NCBI RefSeq assembly: GCF_001861355.1
Contig: NZ_MASN01000018.1
Span: forward strand, 248,001-312,000
Direction: 5' to 3'
DNA length: 64,000 nt
From: Natrialba sp. SSL1
Lineage (GTDB): Archaea; Halobacteriota; Halobacteria; Halobacteriales; Natrialbaceae
Shown here: positions 46,991-55,584 of the stretch, one piece after another
Layout: every line of letters begins with the position of its first letter
How positions within the stretch are numbered: the first letter of the stretch is position 1
Notes under the pieces: model-generated
The model's database searches: none
Seen by the model: the letters and a program-made list of their open reading frames with translations, nothing else
What the model was told of the DNA's origin: nothing
Position numbers and translations under genes: made by a program

Positions 46991-48412
46991 TCAGGCGCAT
47001 CGGCTCTCGAGTACACCGCCCTGAACGAGCGCCGCGCGGAGCCGCTGCCAGTCGTCGGGTGTGTGCCACCCCCAGCCGTGTTTCCGGACGCCGTCGCTTC
47101 GGGCGAACTGATCAGTGGCGAGTCGGAGCGTTCGTTCGATTTGCTCACGAGACTGTGCCTCATCGACACCCTCGGCTCTCATCGCCCGGTCAGCAATCGC
47201 CGTCGCAACCGACGAGGGCGAGCGCTGTACCCACCCCCAACTGGCCGTTACTGCCGCGAGAAACGCCCGAATCCGAGCCTGTGTCTCGGGATCAGTGACC
47301 CCCTCGCGGCTGGCGACCAGCGCCGGGCCGTACACCGGATACTGCTCTGCGATCGAGATTACATCCACGGTCGCGCCGTCACGCTCGAGTCGCGTCGCAT
47401 CTGCCGCCATGCCTGTGACCGCGTCGACCTCGCCGGACTCGAGTGCAGTGCGTTCCTCACCAGCCAGTTCAACGACGTCGACCGCGTCACGGATGCCGGC
47501 CTGGGAGAGCAGGAGCTGGCCGAGAAGACCAGTTTCTGAGGCTGGCGGCATGCCGAGTCGACGGTCACGAAGCTGGTCGAGGCGCTCGAACGGCTCGCCG
47601 AAGGCGGACTGTGTCGTGTAGAGGACGACGGGTGAGCGCGGGAGGAGGACTGCAACTGGCACGACATCACGGCCAGCAGCGCGCTCGCACAACACCGTTG
47701 CTGCGCCCGCGACGGCGAGGTCCGTTTTCTCGTCTTCGACGACCGTTCGGACGGCTGCACTCGAGCCGGGGCAGGCGTGGTACTCGAACTCCAACTCGAG
47801 TTGGAGTTCGAGTTCGAGTTCAAGTCCAAGTCCGAGTTCGGACTCAGTCTCGGACCCGGTCTCGGGTTCGGTTGGACGATCGGGTGTGCCTGGCTCGTCG
47901 CCGATAGTAGCCGCAACCGGACCGAACAACGCCCCGTGGAAGCCGTTCGGATGCCAGTTGAGTGCGACGCGCACCCGTTGTGGGGTTTCGTTCCGGTGTT
48001 CCTGGTCTGAACCGGTCGGCGCCCCGTTCCCGTTGTCGTCATCGTCGAACCGCGCTGCCTGCCGGAGCAGCCGGTCGGCGTGGTCATCGGCGACCTGCCG
48101 GGCAGTAGTCGCAAGTGAATCCACCGCGTGCCACGCGTTCGGCGGCCGTCCCGGCGACGAGGTCTGGATAGTCGTGCGTTCAACGAAGTCGCGCTCCTCG
48201 AGTCGGTCGAGACTCGTCCGCGCAGCGTTCTTGCTCAGACTCGTTCCGATGTGGATCGCGGTCAGCGTCGCCGTACGGTCGAGGTCGGCCTCCCGAACCC
48301 GGCACAGCAGGTACGCGAGAACGCGGCCGGCGTCCTCACCGAGGCCCGCCGCGAGCCGCGTGATGAGCGGCTCATCTGCGTCCGTGAGCACCGGGAACGT
48401 TCGTCTGTCCAT
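46991..48412 (-). CDS. HTH domain fused to NMT1/THI5-like solute-binding domain
   Basis: 473 residues. Residues ~10-95 form a winged helix (DRTATLTAIHIGTSLSKNAARTSLDRLEERDFV). From ~147 to the end comes a periplasmic-binding-protein-like fold of NMT1/THI5 type (VRVALNWHPNGFHGALF, RLGMPPASETGLLGQLLL, SGEVDAVTGMAAD). There is no signal peptide, so the binding domain is cytoplasmic and probably senses a ligand such as a pyrimidine, aliphatic sulfonate or nitrogen compound. A Glu/Leu/Thr low-complexity insert sits in the first lobe. The chosen ATG is 28 codons inside a longer frame. Confidence 0.75.
   Translation of the reverse strand: MDRRTFPVLTDADEPLITRLAAGLGEDAGRVLAYLLCRVREADLDRTATLTAIHIGTSLSKNAARTSLDRLEERDFVERTTIQTSSPGRPPNAWHAVDSLATTARQVADDHADRLLRQAARFDDDDNGNGAPTGSDQEHRNETPQRVRVALNWHPNGFHGALFGPVAATIGDEPGTPDRPTEPETGSETESELGLGLELELELQLELEFEYHACPGSSAAVRTVVEDEKTDLAVAGAATVLCERAAGRDVVPVAVLLPRSPVVLYTTQSAFGEPFERLDQLRDRRLGMPPASETGLLGQLLLSQAGIRDAVDVVELAGEERTALESGEVDAVTGMAADATRLERDGATVDVISIAEQYPVYGPALVASREGVTDPETQARIRAFLAAVTASWGWVQRSPSSVATAIADRAMRAEGVDEAQSREQIERTLRLATDQFARSDGVRKHGWGWHTPDDWQRLRAALVQGGVLESRCA
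47781..47872 (-). repeat. in-frame hexanucleotide repeat (Glu-Leu/Glu-Phe, Glu-Ser/Glu-Thr coding)
   Basis: Runs of GAGTTG, GAGCTC, GAGTTC-like hexamers on the minus strand encode alternating Glu with Leu, Phe, Thr or Ser. It lies within the binding domain of the HTH fusion protein. Confidence 0.8.
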
Positions 48413-48505
48413 GGTGTGGTGAGAGGAGTGTCGAACTACCACGGCGGGGCGCATAAAGTCGGAGCCGCCGATTCCGTCAGCTCGCCGTGAGCCCAAGATG
48501 AGTCC

Positions 48506-48646
48506 TCAACGGATATACAGAACGAGTATCCCCAGTGCGAGCAGGAGCAGCCCCCACCAGAGCGAGTCGCCGGGGAGCACTTTCAGAACGAGCGTGACGA
48601 CACCTGAGGAGAACAGCGACCAGCCGATTGTCGTTTGATATGCCAT
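48506..48646 (-). CDS. 46-residue membrane protein
   Basis: MAYQTTIGWSLFSSGVVTLV, two hydrophobic helices divided by a short PGDS turn and a C-terminal LYIR. A longer upstream frame is Arg/Pro-rich and not credible. Function unknown. Confidence 0.55.
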   Translation of the reverse strand: MAYQTTIGWSLFSSGVVTLVLKVLPGDSLWWGLLLLALGILVLYIR

Positions 48647-48857
48647 ACGAAGCGGACGGGATCGAGACGCATAATTCACCAGCCTGCTGGGAGGCCAGCA
48701 ACGACTCTCGGTATCGATACCGATCACGAGAGCACTGCTGGCGACACAGGCGACGCGTGGTGTGCGAAAAATGAACGGCGGTACTCGAGTCCACTCTGTA
48801 CTCGAGTCCAATGGTGAGTGGTCAATTCGAGTGGGGCTGTACGGGTTGTACGTGTGC

Positions 48858-48889
48858 GGTGTACGGGTGTACAGGTGTACAGGTGTACG
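48858..48889. repeat. four tandem GGTGTACR units
   Basis: Perfect 8-bp tandem array in the non-coding gap downstream of the thermosome gene, with related TGTAC words on both sides. Confidence 0.85.
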
Positions 48890-48945
48890 AGAGTGTGTAC
48901 AGCGTACGGGAGCGCGGTTGGATGGGGGGTGTAACCTGAGCCGAG

Positions 48946-50610
48946 TTACATCATGCCGCCCATGCCGCCGCCCATACCGCCCATGCCGCCGGCACCTGGG
49001 GCACCGCCTTCGTCGTCGCCCTTGTCGGTGGAGAGGTCACCGGCGGAGATGATGTCGTCAATCTTGAGCACGAGGTTCGCGGCCTCGGCAGCGGAGGTCA
49101 CGGCCTGCTCCTTGGCGTGGGCTGGCTCGACGACACCGGCGTCGTAGGTGTCCTCGATGTCGCCCGTGAAGACGTTCAGGCCGGCCTCGACATCGCCGTC
49201 GTCGTGTGCGGCACGGAGGTCGACGAGCGTGTCGATGGAGTCGAGTCCAGCGTTCTCGGCGAGCACGCGTGGGACGAGCTCGAGCGAGTCAGCGAAGGCC
49301 TCGACGGCGAGCTGTTCGCGACCGGAGACGGAGTCGGCGTAGTCACGAAGGCGCGAGGCGAGTTCGACCTCGATGGCACCGCCGCCGGCGAGGGCACGAC
49401 CGTCGGAGACGGTCTGCGCAACGACGTCGAGTGCGTCGTTGACGCCGCGCTCGAGTTCGTCGACGACGTGGTCGGTGGAGCCACGGAGCAGGAGGGTGAC
49501 GCCGTGGGCGTCCTCGCCCTCGACGTAGAACAGTTCGTCCTCCTCGTCGCGAAGAACGTCGCCGTGGCCGAGGTCCGCGGCGGACGCGCTGCCGAGGTCG
49601 GAGACGATGGCCGCGTTGACGACCTCCGAGAGGAACTCGAGGTCGGACTTCTTCGCGCGGCGGACGGCGAGGATGCCTTCCTTGGCGAGGTAGTGCTGTG
49701 CGAGGTCGTCGATGCCCTTCTGGCAGAAGACGACGTCAGCGTCGAGGTCAGCGATCTGCTGGACCTTCTCCTGAAGCTGCTCTTCCTCGCGGTCGAGGAA
49801 CTGCTGGAGCTGGTCTGGGTCCGTGACGGAGACCTCGGTGTCGATGTCGGTCTCTTCGACTTCGATCGGCTCGTTCAGCAGCAGAATGTCGGCGTTCTCG
49901 GCCGAGGTCGGCATGTTGTCGTGGACTGGGTCCTTGTCAATGATGCCACCCTCGAGGAGGTCGGATTCGGAAACGCCGCGGCCGGTCTGGGTCTCGATGT
50001 TGAGGAACTCGAGGTCGACGACGTTGTTGCCCTCGGCGTCCTCGACGGTAACCTGGCGGACGGCCTCGACGATGAGGTTTGCGAGGTGTTCCTTGTTGAC
50101 CTCGGTGCCCTTGCCGGTCATCGAGGTTTCGGCGACCGAGCGCAGGAGATCCTCGTCCTCGGTGTCGACGTCGACGGCGATGTCGTTGATCTCTTCGCGA
50201 GCCTGCTCGCTCGCCATGTGGAAGCCCTTGATGATTGCCGTCGGGTGGATGTCCTGCTCGAGGAGGTCCTCGGCGTTCTTGAGGAGCTCACCGGCGATCG
50301 AGACGGCCGTCGTGGTGCCGTCGCCAGCCTCGTCCTCCTGGGTCTCGGCGACCTCGATGATCATTTCGGCCGTCGGGTTGTCGATGTCCATCTCCTGAAG
50401 GATGGTGACGCCGTCGTTGGTGATCGTTACCGATCCCATCGAGTCGACGAGCATCTTGTCCATCCCTTTCGGGCCGAGTGTGGACTTGACGGACTCAGCG
50501 ACCGCGCGAGCGGCGCTGATGTTGTAGTCCTGCGCGTCCTTGTCCTTGACGCGCTGGGAGTCCTCGCTCATCACGATCATCGGCTGTCCCTGCTGCATTC
50601 GCTGGCTCAT
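48946..50610 (-). CDS. ths: thermosome subunit (group II chaperonin)
   Basis: 554-residue subunit of the double-ring cytosolic chaperonin that folds proteins using ATP. It starts [16 protein letters not shown]-site motifs [10 protein letters not shown] and GDGTTT (96-101) and the apical region with [11 protein letters not shown] are intact. C-terminus is a methionine/glycine repeat ([14 protein letters not shown]), typical of thermosomes. A TTTATG box lies 30-35 bases before the ATG. Haloarchaea have several paralogues; which this is cannot be told. Confidence 0.96.
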   Translation of the reverse strand: MSQRMQQGQPMIVMSEDSQRVKDKDAQDYNISAARAVAESVKSTLGPKGMDKMLVDSMGSVTITNDGVTILQEMDIDNPTAEMIIEVAETQEDEAGDGTTTAVSIAGELLKNAEDLLEQDIHPTAIIKGFHMASEQAREEINDIAVDVDTEDEDLLRSVAETSMTGKGTEVNKEHLANLIVEAVRQVTVEDAEGNNVVDLEFLNIETQTGRGVSESDLLEGGIIDKDPVHDNMPTSAENADILLLNEPIEVEETDIDTEVSVTDPDQLQQFLDREEEQLQEKVQQIADLDADVVFCQKGIDDLAQHYLAKEGILAVRRAKKSDLEFLSEVVNAAIVSDLGSASAADLGHGDVLRDEEDELFYVEGEDAHGVTLLLRGSTDHVVDELERGVNDALDVVAQTVSDGRALAGGGAIEVELASRLRDYADSVSGREQLAVEAFADSLELVPRVLAENAGLDSIDTLVDLRAAHDDGDVEAGLNVFTGDIEDTYDAGVVEPAHAKEQAVTSAAEAANLVLKIDDIISAGDLSTDKGDDEGGAPGAGGMGGMGGGMGGMM

Positions 50611-50639
50611 AGTCAGCCGAATCATTGATTGTGATTCTA

Positions 50640-50645
50640 CATAAA
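50640..50645 (-). promoter_or_regulatory. TATA box of the thermosome gene
   Basis: TTTATG on the minus strand, 30-35 bases before the ATG, giving a very short leader. Confidence 0.6.
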
Positions 50646-50809
50646 TGCACCGATTCGGAGAGAGTAGGGCGAGGTGTGGGCACTCATCAGAAACGCGGTA
50701 AAACCACCGTAGTGCGCGCCGACCCACTCAGAACGGTCGTGCTCCGTCGCATTCACGAGACGCCCTCACAGGACGCGACATCCCACCATCTTTAAGTATA
50801 TATTCCCGA

Positions 50810-51613
50810 TTACGGCGACATCGGTTCGACCAGCGAAGCAGAGTCGATACTTGGGTCGTTGACCGCGGTCGAAACCGGATACGCTCGCATCTCCGCGGCA
50901 GGATGCGGTGCGAGCAGGTCCGCTGGATCCTCTCCCGAGAGCCACCGCTGCTCGTCAGTGGGGTCGAGAATGACCGCCATCCGGTGATGGAGGTCCGCCA
51001 CGAGGTCGTTCGGTTCCGTCGTGATGATCGTGAACGTTTCGAGTGGCCCCGGTTCAGCACCATCAGTATCACTTTCAGCGGCCCCACCGCCGAACGCGTC
51101 GAGGCCGGTCTGGGTCGTCTCGTCCTGTGGCCGCTCGCGGCGGACCCAGAGCCCCGCCAGCGCGAACGGCCGGTCGTCCTCGAAGGCGACTCGATAGGGC
51201 TGCTTCCCGTCGTCCGTCTCGACCCACTCGTAGAAGCCGTCGGCGGGGACGAGACAGCGCCCGGCCGCGGGCGTCTTGCGGTCGTTTGCGTTCTGCTCCA
51301 TCGCTGCACTCTCTGCATCCGCACCCGTCGCCTGCCGATACGCGTCCCGAAAACTCGGCTTCTCGTCGACCGTCTCCGCACGCGCGTTGATGATTCCCGA
51401 CCTCGTCCCGCTCGCATCGTCCGCCCACGTCGGCACCAATCCCCACTCGAGTTCCCGGATCGTCGTCGGCGTCTCATCAGTGATCACCGGGAGGTCCTGC
51501 CCGGGGGCCATGTTGTATCGCGGGGAGAACTGCTCGCCATCCGATGCAAACCGCACACCGAACCGGTCTTCGAGTTCGTCCTGCGCGAGCATGAGTGTGT
51601 AGCGACCGCACAT
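50810..51613 (-). CDS. SRAP-family protein (YedK/HMCES-like DNA-protein crosslinker)
   Basis: 267 residues. Starts MCGRYTLM, where C2 forms a thiazolidine crosslink with abasic sites in single-stranded DNA once Met is removed, as established for YedK and HMCES. Other active-site segments: N/R in NARAETV, GFYEW and histidine in HHRMAVIL. Longer than E. coli YedK (222 aa) owing to two acidic inserts (near 95-115 and 165-185). Protects stalled replication sites. Confidence 0.92.
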   Translation of the reverse strand: MCGRYTLMLAQDELEDRFGVRFASDGEQFSPRYNMAPGQDLPVITDETPTTIRELEWGLVPTWADDASGTRSGIINARAETVDEKPSFRDAYRQATGADAESAAMEQNANDRKTPAAGRCLVPADGFYEWVETDDGKQPYRVAFEDDRPFALAGLWVRRERPQDETTQTGLDAFGGGAAESDTDGAEPGPLETFTIITTEPNDLVADLHHRMAVILDPTDEQRWLSGEDPADLLAPHPAAEMRAYPVSTAVNDPSIDSASLVEPMSP

Positions 51614-51867
51614 ACTGTCACCCTCGCTCGGCGCGGGTAAAGCGTTGTCCGCTCGATGATCGGCAGGTCCGAGACTGGCAAGTAGTGAGCGGAGGTTGAG
51701 AGCGATAACAGCGGTCGTTGGGCGGGTGAATGTTGTGGCGCGTGAAACGACGGTCGAGCGCGTAGTAGGCGACTACTCGTCGGTACGCGCTGCGTACTGG
51801 CTCGGCAACCGGCCGTAGGCCCATCGTTACGATAGCGGTTCTCTTCGGAATGTGGGCTGGGCCACCA

Positions 51868-51993
51868 ATGACGACAACCGGGTCAGACCGCTACGAAATG
51901 ATCGTGTGTCAGGACGGGAAGCTCGAGATTCGAGACCGCGAGAAGGCAAACTGCTGGATCGCGACGGATTCACCGATCGAACTCGAGCGGTGA
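51868..51993 (+). CDS. 41-residue conserved-type haloarchaeal protein
   Basis: MTTTGSDRYEMIVCQDGKLE then IRDREKANCWIATDSPIELE, resembling small haloarchaeal proteins (DUF7331-like) in which an acidic strand and an Asp-Arg-Glu/Trp core recur. Too short to be found by a 60-codon cutoff. Function unknown. Confidence 0.55.
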   Translation: MTTTGSDRYEMIVCQDGKLEIRDREKANCWIATDSPIELER

Positions 51994-52358
51994 GCACGTC
52001 TAGCTGAGTCGCACGCTGCTGTCCCAGTGACGACAGTGAGGATCCTCTCAGTGATGTACACGTTCCGTTCGGAGCACCCAAAACAGGTCGAATTCTCGTA
52101 CCGACCACCGAGAAGCCAGTAGCCGTCGTGTGATCTGGTAGACATCAACTTACAGTGGCCACTACGGTTGCCTCCGGTTGCGCTGTGAACATGTTCCGTA
52201 GTGTGCTCGTTCTCCGGGTATGCTGTATCATAGCGAGCCAATGTCTGTAGTTTTACATAAAAGTAACGCAGTATCGAGAGAGGTTACCCAGATATAGACG
52301 GTAATTTCCAATAGAAATTCTATTCATTACTTTACTCTGATATCTGGGTGTGTGGCGC
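51994..52358. other. intergenic region with nested inverted repeats
   Basis: No gene seen. Its right half is A/T-rich and carries the promoter-like box TTTACATAAA at 52251-52260, a 10-bp inverted repeat and a 7-bp one inside it. Confidence 0.5.
52286..52349. repeat. 64-bp element with 10-bp terminal inverted repeats
   Basis: ACCCAGATAT (52286-52295) and ATATCTGGGT (52340-52349) are exact inverted copies. Inside, AATAGAA-A-TTCTATT (52310-52324) is a second palindrome. It could be a regulator binding site, an RNA structure, or a tiny mobile remnant. Confidence 0.65.
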
Positions 52359-53147
52359 ATGGCACCAGCATCTACCGACGAACTGAGTGAGACCGCACAA
52401 ACTACTGAATCAGCGACACAGAACGACTCCATACTCACACGGCGGACGTTCGGAAAGGGAGCCGCGATCCTTGCAGGAGTGAGCGGTGCCGGACTGGGGT
52501 TCGTGTGGTTCGGCAGTAGCCCGGCACTCGCAGTCGACGATCCCGAGGAATGGATCGCCAACTCGGCCGAAATCACGACGCACGATGGTAGTGTCGATGC
52601 GGTGACGTTCGGCGACCCCGACGAAATAGCCGACGGGGATGAACTCGAGGACGACGACAATCGACTCATTGTGGAATGGTCCGGATTCAACGCGGACACG
52701 CGTGATGCGACCTTCAACGTGTCTCTCGCAGGGACCGATGGCGGCGACGGCGGTACCTGGGCCGGCGGAGACGAAACGACGGAGCAAGAAGAGCTAGCGA
52801 CCGGATCAGAAACGCTTGAAGGAACGAACGGGTCCGCTGCGTTCACTTGGCTCGATGTCTTCGGAGAGTCACAGCCAGTTGACGTCGCAGAGCACACCGA
52901 AATCGAATTGAGCGATTTCGAAGAAGACGACGATGGTGCAACGAGGGTCCGTGAGCTAGAAGTGGAGATTGAAGTCGTCGTCCCCGACGAAGACGAACTG
53001 ACTGCCACACAGACGGCGACCGCTACGATCACAGTTACGAATCAGGAAGCAACCATCGAGGTCGGAGGCCAGGGAACGTTCGAAATTGAGTCCGACGAAG
53101 CGGTCGAAGATGAGGAAGAAGCGGAAGTCACGGATGAGGAAAAGTAA
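52359..53147 (+). CDS. Tat-exported acidic protein, function unknown
   Basis: 262 residues. LTRRTFGKGAAILAGVSGAG is a Tat-type signal; there is no lipobox, so it may be released or anchored otherwise. The rest is beta-rich and extremely acidic, ending in Glu/Asp/Val repeats. Composition is less GC-rich than its neighbours. No family recognised. Start at the ATG, nine bases after a GTG that would also be in frame. Confidence 0.65.
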   Translation: MAPASTDELSETAQTTESATQNDSILTRRTFGKGAAILAGVSGAGLGFVWFGSSPALAVDDPEEWIANSAEITTHDGSVDAVTFGDPDEIADGDELEDDDNRLIVEWSGFNADTRDATFNVSLAGTDGGDGGTWAGGDETTEQEELATGSETLEGTNGSAAFTWLDVFGESQPVDVAEHTEIELSDFEEDDDGATRVRELEVEIEVVVPDEDELTATQTATATITVTNQEATIEVGGQGTFEIESDEAVEDEEEAEVTDEEK

Positions 53148-53179
53148 ACCGCGCTACTCGGGAGAATGAATCCAAGAAA

Positions 53180-53260
53180 CGCCAGGACTGGGATTTGAAC
53201 CCAGAATCCCAAAGGGAACACGCTTTCCAGGCGTGCGCCTTACCGTTCGGCCATCCTGGC
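53180..53260 (-). tRNA. tRNA-Ser(GGA)
   Basis: Seven-base-pair acceptor stem GCCAGGA/TCCTGGC, anticodon loop CTGGAAA (anticodon GGA), extra variable arm with CCC-TTT-GGG, and T-arm CTGGG TTCAAAT CCCAG. Discriminator base G, as in serine tRNAs. CCA is not encoded. No intron. The long variable arm and GGA anticodon identify serine. Confidence 0.97.
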
Positions 53261-53396
53261 TCACCTTATCGTAACCACGTCCCTCGTTTAACTCTTACTT
53301 TTAGTCGCCGTCAGCGCCAGTGTCAGTGACCGTGTCAACCGCTGCCAGTACCGGTGCTACGAACAACGTCCGCAGCAGCGTCGTCTACCCACGGCG

Positions 53397-53624
53397 TCAG
53401 TCCTGCGTCCGCTCCGCCGCTCGCTTCGCCGACCAGGCCGCCACCCGGTACTCGAGTACGTACGCGCTCACAGCGGTCCCCACACCGACGAGGACTGCGA
53501 CGGCGAACCCCTGGATGATCGACACCAGCGGCTCGACGACCAGCGCGTAGCCCTGGACGAGGACCAGAAACGCCATGAAGCCGACCGCGCCCCATAACAG
53601 GGCGGATTTCGTTCGTGGATTCAT
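53397..53624 (-). CDS. two-helix membrane protein
   Basis: 75 residues, MNPRTKSALLWGAVGFMAFL, two hydrophobic segments (about 8-28 and 37-60) and a basic C-terminus (AKRAAERTQD). Conserved-looking haloarchaeal membrane protein of unknown role. A longer frame adds nine basic residues. Confidence 0.6.
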   Translation of the reverse strand: MNPRTKSALLWGAVGFMAFLVLVQGYALVVEPLVSIIQGFAVAVLVGVGTAVSAYVLEYRVAAWSAKRAAERTQD

Positions 53625-53669
53625 TCGTCGTTCACTCCGTCGTCCATTCAAGAGAGTGCAAAACGGTGG

Positions 53670-54050
53670 TTACTCGAGTGACGCGATCGCTTCGATCTCG
53701 ATGCCGACGCCCTTCGGGAGTGCGGCAACTTCGATGGCGCTGCGGGCTGGTGGCTCGTCGTCGAAGTAGCTGGCGTAGGTGTCGTTCATCGCGTCGAAGT
53801 CCTCGATGTCGTCGAGGAAGACGGTGACCTTGAGGATGTCTGCAGGGGTCGCGTCGGCTTCGTTGAGGACGGCGACGAGGTTGTCGAGGGCCTGTTCGGC
53901 CTGCACGTCGATCGGTTCGTCGTCGAGGAGATCGCCGTCGGGCGTCAGGGGAATCTGGCCGGCGGTAAACAGCAGGTCGTCGTTGGTTGCCGCCTGGCTG
54001 TACGCGCCGACTGCGGATGGCGCCTCGTCGGTGTCGATGATTCGCTTCAT
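53670..54050 (-). CDS. ridA: RidA-family reactive imine/enamine deaminase
   Basis: 126 residues. Deaminates reactive enamine/imine intermediates released by PLP enzymes such as threonine dehydratase. The active-site arginine region PPARSAIEVAALPKG and the GQIPLTPDG segment are present. It lies 90 bases from ilvA on the same strand, downstream of it, so metabolic coupling is very likely. Confidence 0.92.
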   Translation of the reverse strand: MKRIIDTDEAPSAVGAYSQAATNDDLLFTAGQIPLTPDGDLLDDEPIDVQAEQALDNLVAVLNEADATPADILKVTVFLDDIEDFDAMNDTYASYFDDEPPARSAIEVAALPKGVGIEIEAIASLE

Positions 54051-54140
54051 ACCCGCTACTGCTTCCCGATTGGTCTTAAATGCAGGCGAAACGCGGTCGT
54101 CTCGCCGATCCTCGCCAATCGACTACGTGTTGTGGACCGA

Positions 54141-55352
54141 TCAGGCCAGAATATCGACCACGTACCCCTCCTCACGGAGCGCCTCGAGGAACGAATCGAC
54201 GTGGTCGGGACCGCGCATCTCGAGTTCGATCTCGACTTCCGTATCGCTCATCTCGACCTCGCGCGAGGTGCGGTCGTGGTGGATCGCGTAGATGTTGACC
54301 TGATACTCGGTGAAGATCTCGAGTAGTTTCTCGAGTGCCCCGGGACGATCCTTGAGCACGGTTCTGATCTTCAGATAGCGGCCGGTCTCGACGAGCCCGC
54401 GGACGATGATATTGGTGAGCGTGTTGAGATCGACGTTCCCTCCAGAGAGGATTGGCACGATGGTCTCGCCCTCCTCGTAGTCGAAGTGCTCGAACAGGAG
54501 CGCGGCGAGCGGTACCGCACCAGCACCTTCGACCAGCGTTTTCGAGCGCTCGAGCAGGTAGACGATCGCGACCGCGATTTCGGAGTCCGAGACCGTGACG
54601 ACCTCGTCGACGTACTCCTGAATGTGGGCGAACGGCTTCTCGCCGACGCTTCGCGTCGCGATTCCGTCAGCGATGGTGTCGACGCCGTCGAGCGAAATTC
54701 GCTCGCCCTTCTCGAGTGAGGTCGCCGCGCTCGAGGCTCCCTCTGCCTGGACGCCGATGACGCGCGTCTCGGGTCGCTGCTCCTTGATCGCCGCGGCAAC
54801 GCCGCTGATGAGGCCGCCGCCGCCGATCGGGACGACGACGGTGTCGACATCGGGGCAGTCCTCGAGGATTTCGAGGCCGATCGTCCCCTGACCGGCCATC
54901 ACGTACTCGTCGTCGAAGGCGTGGACGTACGTACGGTCTTCCGTCTCCTCGAGTTCGTGGGCGCGCTGGGCGGCCTCGTTGTAGTCCGTCCCGTCGAGGA
55001 CGACCTTCGCGCCGTAGTTACGGGTCGCTTTGACCTTCGAGATGGGCGCGTGCTCGGGCATGACGATCGTCGAGTCGACGCCAGAGCGCGTGGCGGCGAG
55101 GGCGACGCCCTGGGCGTGATTCCCCGCGCTCGCGGTGACGACTCCCGCATCTTTTTCCGCTTGAGAGAGCGTCGCGACGCGGTTCGTCGCACCGCGGATC
55201 TTGAACGACCCCGTCCGCTGGAAGGTCTCGAGTTTGAGGTGGACATCGGCGTCGGTCATCGACGAATAGGTGTGTGAATATTCGAGCGGGGTGTGTCTGG
55301 ATGTTGCACGTACCCGGTCCTGAGCTTCGAGAACGTCAGCAAGTTCGATCAT
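54141..55352 (-). CDS. ilvA: threonine ammonia-lyase (threonine dehydratase) with ACT domain
   Basis: 403 residues. PLP lysine K51 in TGSFKIRG, cofactor-phosphate loop SAGNHAQG, and GGGGLISG. A C-terminal ACT domain (about 325-403) suggests feedback control, typically by isoleucine or valine. First committed step of isoleucine synthesis, giving 2-oxobutanoate. A longer reading frame of 49 codons upstream is Pro/Arg-rich and lies beyond the promoter box, so it was rejected. With ridA downstream. Confidence 0.93.
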   Translation of the reverse strand: MIELADVLEAQDRVRATSRHTPLEYSHTYSSMTDADVHLKLETFQRTGSFKIRGATNRVATLSQAEKDAGVVTASAGNHAQGVALAATRSGVDSTIVMPEHAPISKVKATRNYGAKVVLDGTDYNEAAQRAHELEETEDRTYVHAFDDEYVMAGQGTIGLEILEDCPDVDTVVVPIGGGGLISGVAAAIKEQRPETRVIGVQAEGASSAATSLEKGERISLDGVDTIADGIATRSVGEKPFAHIQEYVDEVVTVSDSEIAVAIVYLLERSKTLVEGAGAVPLAALLFEHFDYEEGETIVPILSGGNVDLNTLTNIIVRGLVETGRYLKIRTVLKDRPGALEKLLEIFTEYQVNIYAIHHDRTSREVEMSDTEVEIELEMRGPDHVDSFLEALREEGYVVDILA

Positions 55353-55371
55353 ATGCGTGCCTATTCGGCAG

Positions 55372-55380
55372 ATATTGTAA
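55372..55380 (-). promoter_or_regulatory. TATA-like box of ilvA
   Basis: TTACAATAT on the minus strand, 20-28 bases before the ATG. Confidence 0.55.
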
Positions 55381-55584
55381 GACTGTCGGGGACGATCGAG
55401 CGGGCGGCGCCCCACCCCCACTACCCCGACAGGAACAGGAACGTGCTGCCAGCGGCAACACGACAGGGATACAGGGAATGCACGGCGTGTGACGTGCAAC
55501 TATAGACGGGCACGCAGACACCATAAAACCCACCCCTCCAGAGTGAAAGTGAAATCGCAAGCAGGCGTCGGGTTCAGACTGCCG

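Noticed and set aside
49117-50628. 503-codon frame antisense to the thermosome
   Set aside because: The thermosome is unambiguous; antisense shadow.
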